This document shows, piece by piece, positions 12,028 to 22,490 of a stretch of DNA of 64,000 bases. The stretch's first letter is position 1; every line of letters begins with the position of its first letter. A program made the translations under genes and the position numbers. The notes under the pieces were generated by a model. It saw nothing but the letters and a program-made list of their open reading frames with translations, had not been told where the DNA came from and searched no databases. Location of the stretch: positions 1,612,001 to 1,676,000 of the forward strand of contig JAWNGF010000005.1 of NCBI GenBank assembly GCA_037039685.1, read 5' to 3'. This DNA is from Ceratobasidium sp. AG-K. Its lineage: Eukaryota; Basidiomycota; Agaricomycetes; Cantharellales; Ceratobasidiaceae.

Positions 12028-13577
12028 CTACTGGTTACGTCTGCGTCTCCTGTAACGCATCGCACCCGGCGTATAAACGACAAAGGGATCGGCCGTGCGA
12101 CGAGTCGATGAACCAGTGGCCCGTACCGGCTCATTGCTCGCTTCCGAGGCATGGTCCTCGCTTAGCTGAAGTACGACCAATGCATTTCCCGCTCGATGCT
12201 CTTTATTGGAATGCCTCATCATGTTCGAGCGAGTCGTAAACGCCTTGTCGCAACCCCCGTATTCACAGCCATATGACTTGGCTAACGCACAAGGAAAGGC
12301 TAAGCGCTCAAAGCCAGGAATTTAAACTTTGGGCTTACCTCCGCCTTCGTGTTTGCACTTCATGTGGTCCCGAAGCTGGTATGGCTTGGGGTAGAACTTG
12401 GAACACAGGGCGCAATTATATTGCCGAGCTGCCCTTCGAGGTCTTGGAGCGATTAATTGACTCGGTCGACGCCTATTAATCGCGTCTTCCCCTGGGTTGA
12501 GCGGGGATGCAGGTGTTGGGTTCAGACCCATGATTGTGGGGGCCACCAATTGGGTAGCGTGGGCGGCTGACTGGTCGGTTTCAAGGCGCTGGTGCTGGGG
12601 GCTAGGCTCCGGTCGAGACGCCTCTGCATCGAAGGCCAAGTTTGCGTCCAGATTGAACGGAAATGCCAGATGAGGGGGTTGGGTGGCTGTATGCGTAAAG
12701 AAATCTTGCTGGGGACCATTGGCGAGTGGCTGCATAGCCGGCTGTGGCGACATGTTTGGTCCTAGGTAGGTCCCGTCGGGCAGGAAAGCCGCACCGGGTC
12801 GACCCTCTTGAGCGAACGCGAAGGATGACGGGTGGTGCGGCATTGGATTTTCTTATGTTAGAGGTTGTAAATACAACGAGAATGCATGTTCCAAAATGCG
12901 AACTAACCATGCATTGCCATAGGGTTTGATGGGGCGGGCGGCGCTTGTACTTGGGAAACCGCCAAGCTGAACACCATAGCAATAGCATCTTTGAAGCCCT
13001 CACCATACGACTTGGCGTGCAGCGGCGAGTCAGTCTCGGTGCCAAGTGGAGGTGGCGGGACAGGGGGAGAATCGGACTGCCCAAGGGGTGAATGGCTGGT
13101 GGGATCGTAAAGTGGCTCTGTCAAGACGTCTGGTACCCGATCGAACGGTCCGAACGGATCTTCAAGGATCGAGTGTGATCCTTGCCCCAAGAGGGTGAAT
13201 TCTTCAAAGCCTGGGCCTTGACCCGATCCGAAATCGCCACCTATGTCTCCCAGGGGTGCGTTTGGACTTCCAAGCGTCTGGCTCAAGTCGGGCAAGTAGG
13301 CAGATCCCCAAGAGTTGAATCCTCCTGTGTCACGACTGAGAGAATAATGAAATAGTATGGACCCCAGGGCTAGCCGCTTCCAAACCCTTCGTGGGTGCGA
13401 ATACGCCGTGGTAGAGCGGTTCGTAGGCACGTCAGTGGAAATACCAAGCGGCTGGCAGTCGCGATTTCGGAAATTTCGTAATATTCTTGAATACCTTATT
13501 ATCACTTGAATGGCTTTCAGTAAACTATCCACAGGCTCCGACCGAAGGTACTGAACCAGCAGGTCGGGAAGGACCAT
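12028..13577 (-). CDS. C2H2 zinc-finger protein with N-terminal hydrophobic segment, array copy 3
   Basis: Exons 13577-12908, 12851-12339 and 12281-12028, about 478 residues from the first in-frame ATG. The frame is open up to 13667 and could receive an upstream exon through a CTGCAG acceptor near 13690. Exon 1 carries the hydrophobic run (LALGSILFHYSL), then SRDTGGFNSWGSAY and, near its end, the signature SYGEGFKDAIAMV. Finger 1 is CALCSKFYPKPYQLRDHMKCKH. After the conserved phase-1 intron comes finger 2, CEYGGCDKAFTTRSN followed by MMRHSNKEH. All eight zinc ligands are present. The C-terminal tail is basic and shares 3' sequence with copy 6. Confidence 0.8.
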
Positions 13578-13793
13578 TATGCCTGGAGGTCGAGCAGGGA
13601 TCGATTGTTTGGAAAATCCCTCATGATCAGAGGCAAGGTCGCTCGAGCCTTTGGCAAACTGTTCCAAGTCGCCCTCATCACACTTAGAATCTGCAGCCGA
13701 ATGGTGGGAGACAGGGGCCGGCGTGTCGGTTATATTCCCTACCCCGGGTCTGATTGCAATATCAGAGAGTGCTTGGGCAAGGAGATAGTCCGC

Positions 13794-14326
13794 TTACATA
13801 TTAAATTTAGGTTCTTTAGGATTATCTTCTTCTATTTTAATTTTTGCGAGTTTCTCAGAGGGCGGTTGGGTCGTGGGAGCCTGTGGATGCCCCGTTATGG
13901 CTACAGAAACCAAGGGTTCGCAGACTCGGCCGATTCGCTGAGTTCCACAGGAACTTCCGGTGTTGTTGAGCTGTTGATCCTTACCAACGTCGGACTTGGG
14001 CCCCTGGTACTTGAGATTCATATTTGCTGTCGAACCGGGGAACCCTCTGTCTGAGTACGGCGGGGGAGCACAAATAGTGGGTTGAGCACCAACATAGTGG
14101 GACCTAGGTGGCGATGCTCGGTTTACGACATTCACCAAATCGAATCTAGACCTGCTCCCGCTGCGAGAGGGAGGAGATGGCGAGCTGAGATGTATACAAG
14201 AGCCATACTTGTCAGGGAGGCGGCAGTCAAACGGTTTGATATCTGCACCAAGCAAATGAGCGCGACAAGATCCCGTGCTTTGGCCATAGACTGACCATGC
14301 GATAGTTTTCGGTTACTCGTTAGCAT
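13794..14326 (-). CDS. Two-exon proline-rich open frame, possibly a 5' part of C2H2 copy 3
   Basis: Exon 1 (14326-14296) starts at an ATG. A 53-bp intron with GTCAGT donor and TGCAG acceptor joins it in phase to exon 2 (14242-13794), giving about 159 residues. It is Ser/Pro-rich and ends with a charged stretch (KLAKIKIEEDNPKEPKF). Not recognised. The position just upstream of copy 3 suggests it may be that gene's N-terminus: a GTAAGC donor at its end and a CTGCAG acceptor near 13690 exist, but the phases do not match. So it is either a separate small gene or a broken 5' end. Confidence 0.35.
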
Positions 14327-15342
14327 TGCAGCAAGCTTCACTGGCGGAGCCCTAGGAATATGGGGTTTGATGCCAGCCACAGCAGCAGCTTGGCGCACCG
14401 ACAATCAGGAGATACGACTAACTATGCAATTTTAAAACATACCGTAGCTAACATACGTTTGGCTTGTCTTCTTTTCATTGGGGTGTGTAAAGAAAGCGGG
14501 CGGAGCCGGCAAACGCTCAGACGGTGGATTGCACCGCCCCATGAAGCTCGCCCCGTTGTGTAAGGTTGTTCGACAAGATTCGACGAAGAAAGGAAACCGG
14601 TGAACGGAGGCCCAGTAGTCAGTGATCTCCGTGCTTCAGCACGGTCGGTCGAGGCACGGCGGAGCGAGTTTATATACCAGCAGCAAACTCGGGCGCACAT
14701 CTTCGCCACTCAGCTGACCTCTCCCAACTTAGGATACTGGCGTAGGATTGGCTAGGGAGGGATCATCCAAAACGAGTATATCAGAGGGAATTGCCCGGTC
14801 ATGGACGCTCAAAGGAAAGGTTATTCGTGTCACATGCCAGACTCGGCGCACAAGACATCATTCATCGCTCCTTATCTTTGACAGCATCGCGGATATTGAG
14901 AATGGGCGAGAGCCATTGGCGAATTTAGCAGCTTTCCAAGATAATTGTGTGGATTCCAAATGTAAGGTCATGGAGATGTAAGGTAGTAGAATTTCAAATA
15001 GCGGGCAATCAGCCAAATCATGATTTGCTCCCGGCAATGGCTCCGGAAGCTATGGAGTTCCCCAAGAGAGCTCGGAGCGGGTTTTGTTTTTATTGAGGGT
15101 CCATGGTATCACGATGTATTCACGTAGTGGGAACTAGTTAGAGAAGTTTTATAACGTTTTGACATATTCGCACATGCGTAGAGTCATGGCACCCGGGCGT
15201 TATGGTCGCACAGACAGTTGAAGAAGTAATAGGCATAGACTGGCTGAAATTGTGTCCACTGGCGAGCAGCAACGAAACATAATCTTCGTATTGACGAGTC
15301 AACCGCTCGAACGTTGACTTTGCCCAGGCCGCTCTTACCATC
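14327..15342. other. Intergenic between C2H2 copies 3 and 4
   Basis: No supportable gene; scattered short frames only. Confidence 0.5.
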
Positions 15343-16930
15343 TTATTCAATGCTCTCCCAGAGTCTACTTGATATCCCTTCTCCGACTGCGTGCTTTATC
15401 CTAATATGCTTCCTCAGATTGGAACGAGTACTGAATGTTCTATCGCATTCTCCAAAGTCACAGGCATACAATTTATCTGAGAGTAAATGGATAGTGAGCG
15501 GTGGAACGAGACAAAACGACTTGACACCTACCTCCGCGAAGATGTTTGGACTGCATATGGTCTTCAAGTAGGTAAGGCTTACGGAAAGAACGGTCACACA
15601 TCGAGCATTTATGTCGTTGATCGTCTTTTCCTCGAGAACCTGGAGAGGGCATCGACTCTGGCTGAAGTACCTCAGTCGGGGAAAGCGGTGGATTGTGTCG
15701 GACTGTTTGTATTTGGGGGGCCGAAGTAGAGGCGATGTCTCTGGGGACTATTGATCTGGTACCGTCTGGTGTGGGGTTGCAGTTTCGTAACGTTTGGACA
15801 TCGTGGTTCTGGCCAAAATCCCGAATATCCCAGCCCTGTTCCGGACGATCCGCTCGCAAGTTGACGGTCGAGCTCACGCGGCCGGGAAGAGTGTTACGGT
15901 AAGAGGGTTCGAGTTCGATGCTGGCCGCGAGGTATGGCGGGACGCTATGAGTAACGGGAGAAACGATTGGCGCATATAGTCGAGGTCCGGCCTCGTTGGG
16001 CGCACAGGAAGACATGGTTGTTGGATCGGCAATCAAGGAAGTGGGATTGCTTTGCCGGCATTGTGACTGCGGTAGCATAGGCAATGCTGGGGGAGGGTGC
16101 AAGTTAATTTCTTCGGCTACACGAGATAACATGAATTAGCACAGCGTAAATATATGGGAATGCAACTAACTATGTGCTACTGCCGATCCAGGCTGAACGG
16201 AAGACGGATGGGCTCCAGTTGGACAACACAATTCGGAGAGGGCGTATTTAATACCGTCCAAGAATCCGTTAGAGTACGTCTGCCGAAGTAGCCCATCGAA
16301 ATCAAGAGGAGGAGGGGGGTTCGGGGCAAACTCGGGTTGCCCAGGAGTGGAGCCACTAGCGTGAGCATTGTAAGGAGCTGCGGATAAAACGCTCCAGAAA
16401 TGTTTAAGCGCCTCGGAAACATCCCGAGGATCTACGTTTATTTCCTGTCCCGGGATGCAAGACGATTCCAGACCGGGGCCCTGTCCGGACCAGATACCAG
16501 CGCCGTTTCCCTGAGGTGGGCGGGTGTTGCTGGGCGTTTGGCCTGAGCCGGACGCATAACTGAACCCTTGGAAGCCAGACAGGCCTGGATCACGGCTGAG
16601 TGTATAGAGGCAAAGCAATCCAAGTGCTGATGCGGCTTGAAACCTTTGAATCCGTTGCCGCTTGGTGAAAGCGGGAACGCGAGTCAGCAACTTGGTGAGG
16701 AGTCTGGTCGGGGTGGGTCGGTGGTATTTGGTAGGAATCCGCACTTTGGCTACACGGTTCATCGTCACTATCGCCGCCTTCATCAATCTATCCATAATTT
16801 TCGAGTACGGACGTCGGATGGAGGTGCTAGGACAGATTACCGAATCAAACACGATCTGGTGAGTCTTTTGCTTGGTGAATTCCATAAAGCTCGACGAAGC
16901 CAGGTGTCTGAATATGTTGTTGATGTCCAT
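15343..16930 (-). CDS. C2H2 zinc-finger protein with N-terminal hydrophobic segment, array copy 4
   Basis: Exons 16930-16171, 16116-15532 and 15476-15343, 492 residues; all junctions are in phase. The ATG at 16930 is in good context (CGATGG) and lies only 137 bp from the stop of the upstream gene, so the 5' end is probably right. A basic N-terminus leads to a hydrophobic run at about residues 98-112 (ASALGLLCLYTL), then SRDPGLSGFQGFSYASGSG, a Pro/Gly-rich linker and TYSNGFLDGIKYAL. Finger 1 is CSMCDRSFRKPYLLEDHMQSKH and finger 2 CDFGECDRTFSTRSN then LRKHIRIKH. This is the most complete example of the array architecture. Confidence 0.85.
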
Positions 16931-17067
16931 CGAGCCCGCCTGGTCTGTCTCGAGGGCAGAGTGGCAAGTAATGTAGGGTGCCAGCGTGCCGGGGTCCAGG
17001 TCACATACTTTAGCCCTAAATCATAGCGTTAGAAAAATTGTTGACCATCGGTAAAACTGATCTGTCC

Positions 17068-18482
17068 TCACATTTCGAAACCGTTTTTGCCGCCTGCAGT
17101 TGTGCGTTTCAGCTTCACCGGACGGAATGTACGAACCCCAAGTGATGGCCTCGGGGTGTTTCTGGGTGCTGCAGGTTTCGAGCTAGCGCTGCGAGCCAAG
17201 GCGTGTGTAGTATAATCAATCCGCTGAGTATGTGCCGGATCATTACGAGAAACTATCGCACGAGGCACAAGCTCGGACGTGCGGAGCCTCTGTCCATTCT
17301 CGAAACGGGTAGACTCGCGTACAGCTCGTGAGCCCGAGTCGATAGAACTAGTAGGAGCCGGTGGTCCATAAGTAACGAGCTGCAACGAAGCTCCTTTCTG
17401 GACGGGTTCGTCATCCTCCTCCTCATCAATAGGCATGGACGAATCTATAGAATTTGGTGCGTCAACGAGGCCCCCAGCGTCCTCCAGAGAATGGACCTCG
17501 GATTCTATAGAGTGCTGCATCTTGCTGGCGCTTTCCATCGGCCTTGGCGTGGGTTGCACATCAATCGTCCTCCGGTGCTTCTGATCATAGTGCCTCCTCA
17601 GGTTCGAGCGAGTCGTGAATGCTAATCCACACTCGGCAAAGTCGCAGAGATGTGATTTTTCTAGAGGAAATAGGAACGATAAGTAAACGCGCTAAGAGAC
17701 TGGATCCTGGACTCGCCTCGATTCTGCTGGTGGGAAGCCATGTGATCCCTAAGTAGATACGGCCGACGATAGAGCTGACCACAAATATTACAAGCATGCT
17801 TCTGACGTTTGTTCCTTGTTGGCTTGGATAACATATTCGGACCCTGCTCCAGTTCAGGGGGAACTATGGGAGTGGATGTCGATACGACATTCGTGGCGTG
17901 GGCCGAACTACTCTCTTCCAAATCTGTGTCGTGCACAATGGATCCACAAATGGAGGAACGGGGATATCGAATTGGTGGCTGATGTACGGAGGACGCCTGA
18001 TCGCCTATTGTCGAATTGCTGTTGGCGCTCAACGAGCGCGTCCGAGATGAAATTCTAGTTATCGTATCAGTGGACATGGGACAAAGTTCCATTAGAATGC
18101 CGTCAAGAAATTCCATCTCTCCCGTCCCGTTAATAAACGCGTCAAACGATACGCCGATTGACCGCGAGGGTGACGAAGAGTTGGTTGGTTTATTGCGAGA
18201 ATCCGACCTTGCTGGCGAAACTAGATGTCGGTTCCCTCGGCCTGTGCGAGTTGAATACTGAGGGATGGGATCGGAGGACCGGTATGCGGGTGCGGACGCT
18301 GGGGATTTGTTCCGTATCACTAGATCGGCCTGCGCCGAAGGCGTCGTAGGGAAGGCGAGCTCGGTGCAATCAAAGGACTTTGAAGGATTTAATTTTGAGG
18401 GGATGAGTTCAGGGGGCACGAATTCAGCCCCGTAGTTTGCGAAATAACAAGGATCAGCGCCGTCCAGCGCGTCGATGCCCAT
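17068..18482 (-). CDS. C2H2 zinc-finger protein with long C-terminal tail, array copy 5
   Basis: Exons 18482-17717 and 17660-17068, 452 residues from the ATG at 18482. An intron with GTAAGA donor and GTGCAG acceptor just upstream hints at a further 5' exon that could not be placed. Finger 1 is CNICGQLYRRPYLLRDHMASH (C-x2-C-x12-H-x3-H) and finger 2 CDFAECGLAFTTRSN then LRRHYDQKH. The intron between them begins with GC, not GT (GCGAGT at 17716), at the position where the other copies have GT. Unlike its neighbours it carries about 160 residues after finger 2, including an acidic patch (DEEEDDE) and a basic end. It has no hydrophobic N-terminal segment. Confidence 0.8.
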
Positions 18483-19621
18483 GATCTGCACAGGACCGAG
18501 AGACTGTTAGCAATTATTCTCGTCAAGCTGTCGCTGACACTCGAAATCTTACCACTCCTGATTCGCCAGTATTGGTTATTTATTGCTGAGATTATTGAAG
18601 TCAGAGATGGGAGACGATGGTGGGGGTGCTACCGCCGGCGACTGAAGGGTTTTATGCTGGCGTAATATCATTCCTGGTTCTGTTCGTTACCGCCCAAGTT
18701 CTCTTTTGGCCAGCCTGGGAACGGTGAGGTGCGGACCAACGGGGAAGCGGTATGTATTGACATGGAGTGGCAGTGTGGTTGGAGGAGTGGCCTGAGAAAA
18801 GAAGGGTGTCAAAGCGCCACAGGGACTGACAGCGGCAAGAAATTGCCGATCGTGAATACATACGCAGGGTTTGATGTCATTTTGCATCTCACTGTGAAGA
18901 GTAGGACTCGATATCACTGTCCTTACAGAGTCATAAGGAGAGCACGAGCTCTCGTAAACTACAACAGTAATAAATTCACGTCTGCACGAAAATATACTTC
19001 GGCTTGTCACCAGTTTACTAATCCGAAACTTGTAATCGTTGCTCAACTGGATCAATCAATCGTACTCTGTTCTCGAGAAGATGATCGACTACTTCCAGCC
19101 TGTCCACCCTTTGCTTCTTGATCCCCCTCGTCAAACAACAACATGTTTTGAGTCCAGCAACTGAGGTGATGCCGCCTCCCCGAGAGTAAGAACATATCCA
19201 CGACACCGTTGAGCAATATACAGTACCACTTTATGACTGGAAAGGAAATCCTTGACGGTGTACGACACCGCAACATAGATTCCCCAGCCTGGACAGCAAG
19301 CTCAAATGCAGCTTAACCCAGATCGTTGCTACCGTACTGGTTCTTACAGTATGGTGTATATTCGAGCTTCGTTGCTCACTCGACCGTTTACGGTGACCCA
19401 AAGGACAAGTCGTCTTCGGGTTTCAGCGGCGCGTTTCAGCTTCATATGTACTAAGGTTCTCATAATGGGAATGTACAAGCGGCTGCCTGCGTAGAAGCTG
19501 TAGCTAGAAAAGCGTAGAAAAAGGTTGAGAGGGATTGATGGAAACAAGCCACTTGGTTGAAACAGCAATCAGATGCTCAAAATCGTAGTCTACTCCCCAC
19601 GTTTTGGCCTCTGATGGCGCG
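18483..19621. other. Intergenic between C2H2 copies 5 and 6
   Basis: Short frames on both strands, none with family similarity or usable splice sites. Nothing supportable was seen. Confidence 0.5.
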
Positions 19622-20643
19622 TCACACCTGGCGTATAAAAGACAAAGAAAAGAAATTTGCAACGCGGTGAGTCGATGGGCTGGTAAGCTGTCCTGGCTCA
19701 ATGCTAACTTCCAGCGTGCGTCCTTCACTACCGTACGGTGTAATCGACGCCTTTCCTCCCCGATGGTCCGTCTTGAAATGCCTCCTCATGTTAGAGCGAG
19801 TACTAAACTTCCTAGTACACCCTCCAAACCCAGAAGAGTGTGGTTTATCTATGGCAGGTGGATGAGCGTTCTATGTGTGAGATAATAATGTTTGTACGTA
19901 CCTCCAGTAGTATGTTTGGACTGGATGTGATCCCAAAGTTGGTACGGCTTACGGTAGGGCTTGTCGCACGTGGGGCAGTTATGTAGTCCACCGTTTGTGA
20001 ATTGTGAGGGTTGGGTGGTTGCCAAACCTGGCTGAGACATGTCGCGCATGCAAGCATGGGGACTGGTATGATCTGGGGTTTTGGCAGAACATGGCCTCAT
20101 CGGTTGAATAGGCAGACGCAATTGTGGTTCAGTGTCGTGCCCAAGTGCAGGCGGCCGACCAACACCCCCATCTAACGCGAGCTCCATCCCACCGTAGACG
20201 CCCTCGAGGTAGAATTTATTGCAGACTGATCCTTGATGGGATGAATTTGACTCTAGTGGAGGACGCAGTATTGGTGCACGGCCGGAATGACGAGGGGGTG
20301 GGAGGCCGATGGGGTCATAGAGCGTTGTCGCCGGAGCACCAGGCCCTCGTCCATGGTACCCAGACTGTCCATCGGTGTTCGCGCCTGCCTCCGATCCCAT
20401 GAGAGCCGATACCCCTTAGCTAGAGTCATTGCCTAACCAAGTATCGTCCACGTCGCCTCGAGGTGGCTGTATGCCCCTGCACGCTTGGCTCGAATTGTTT
20501 GAATGGCATAATCCCGAATAGCTGGACGAGCCCGTGTCCCAACTAAGAGCGCATATAAAGGGTACTGCCATACTACACATATTTTCACTCATTTTCAGGG
20601 GTTGGTACATAGCGAAGAAATTTGTTAGTAGCACTGGAACCAT
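19622..20643 (-). pseudogene. Decayed C2H2 zinc-finger gene, array copy 6
   Basis: Exons 20643-19902 and 19848-19622. The reading begins MVPVLL and passes through a remnant of the hydrophobic segment (MAVPFICALSWDTG, matching LYTLSRDPG of copy 4). It then meets an in-frame TAA at 20418-20416, after which the same frame continues open through the YLEGVYGG signature to finger 1 (CPTCDKPYRKPYQLWDHIQSKH, intact). Finger 2 reads SSGFGGCTRKFSTRSN then MRRHFKTDH: the first zinc cysteine of the pair is replaced by serine. The premature stop together with a lost ligand argues for a pseudogene, although a truncated one-finger protein from an internal ATG at 20400 is conceivable. Confidence 0.7.
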
Positions 20644-20840
20644 AATTGGGGGGAAGCGGCCATTTCCATGATTAGCATATAAATCATTGACGACAGTGTC
20701 ATCCCTTGAGTCGTCTTCATTAAAAATCCGGGAGAGAACATCTGCGATGGAGGTTGGTGAAGATCTAGCTGCTTAGCGCATTCAATTGCGCCGGCTGAGC
20801 ATCGATAGTTTGAGTCCACACTGGTACTACCTATGATCAT

Positions 20841-22490
20841 GGCCGAGTCGGTTATGTCAGGACTGAAGCTCAGGGTAGGGCTGCGACGAGTAACAACTAG
20901 AGCATTTATGCTCTTATTTTTTTCTTGAGATCTAGGTATGAGGTTAAAAGTTGCGTGTAGTTGAGGGAATGTATGCTTACATTTCGTATTCGATTCTGCG
21001 GAGACATTGATTGCCTACCACCGTATTGAGACGCTCCGTACCTGTGCTGTCTGTTTTGACGATACATGCCTGGGAGTCCGGTACCGTGATTATATTAACC
21101 ACAGGCTGTCTCAGAGAGGGCGCAATAGATATAGAAAAAAATGCACCCTCCACTCGATCAAATTGCTAGGTTCTATGGTGAGGTTGAATCGTGGTGAACG
21201 GCTGGACCGTACTCACACCGCAACTAAAACTTTGGTTATCAGCGATGTCCCCTGTCGTTGAATTTGCGTTAGTATCTTGTCGGGGCTGCCTGGTGTCGTC
21301 TACCGAGAGAGGATTTTGGTTTGGAGGTCGTCGTTACGCTATCCCGGCCGCGTATTGGGCTCGCAATCCGTTCCAGCGTAGTATCAGAGCCTTCCCGCCC
21401 TCTGTTTCGATCCGTTGACTCCACAGTTAGCGCCCCGTAAAACGACATTAGATAGGGGCAATTTATTTCTATTGGGGAGGAGGAGGCTTTGAGTGATCGG
21501 CCGCGTTCATATTTGAGAGCTCAAGGGCGAGCACCTACTGTTGTTTTCCAAGGTAGAACCCATCAAATCTAGAAAACACTATGGGACACAAAATCGGGAT
21601 GATTGGAACGCGACTCAAACTCGAATGTAAATTGAGAACTGAGAGGTAGTGATGCTTTGGGAATGGTAGACCGAAAGGAAGGGAGTGGGGATCCTAGGGC
21701 TGCTCGAGCATTGACTATGGACAAGGGACTTGGAAAAATGGGGCAACGGCGGGAAACTAAACGGGCAAGCAGTTGGCCATGACTAACGTCAGAAATGGAA
21801 TGGTGGACAAAGTATCAAAGGTAGGGCGCCCCTGAGCCGATGTTGCACTCAGGTTACAGAAGGAGAGCAAGCACTCGAATATCCTGGAGTGAACCATTGG
21901 CCTCAGTGGCGCGCTTTTAAGGGGGTTCTCCAAAGTAAGTCATTTGACTATTTTACTGTACTTACTGCTTACTGAAATTAAATCTGCTACATGTGCCCAT
22001 AAACCGGTCACAGCGGTTTTGTAATCGCATATATCACTTGAAGCTAAGATCTTTCAATTAAACGATTGGGACAGCCCTGAACTCAGAATTTGTCCTCACA
22101 AGCTCTCGAGCGAACAAGCGAGAGTTACCTCAAGGATGCTTTATTTGATTGGCTTTATGGGCAGCCCTACTTGAGGTGTAAGCGCAGATTGTGTGCTCCC
22201 ATTAGTAGCGAACCACAATACCTGGTAGGAGGTTCTTCTTGACTGTCGAGGAACCAGGAGAATCAGGCAACGAAGGCCACAGCTGCCTAGATCAGGTATA
22301 GAATCTTGAACACAAAGTCACAAGGAGACATGTGTAATATTCAATACGAGTACACATAGAAGAAACGTGCGGTACTGTACAATGAAGTCATGCCACCATT
22401 CACATCCGCATACAAATACAAAAGAACCACCTGAGCTGGTCGCAAGTTTCCAGCTTGAAACTCACGGCCAGCAGCAGGGTCATATATCTT
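20841..22490. other. Intergenic between C2H2 copies 6 and 7
   Basis: No gene, RNA or repeat recognised. AT-rich stretches at about 21940-22070 and 22300-22420 are compatible with regulatory or 3' untranslated sequence. Confidence 0.5.

Noticed and set aside
11703..12239. 178-codon plus-strand open frame
   Set aside because: Overlaps the last exon of C2H2 copy 3 in antisense, has no motif, and its downstream half is explained by that exon.
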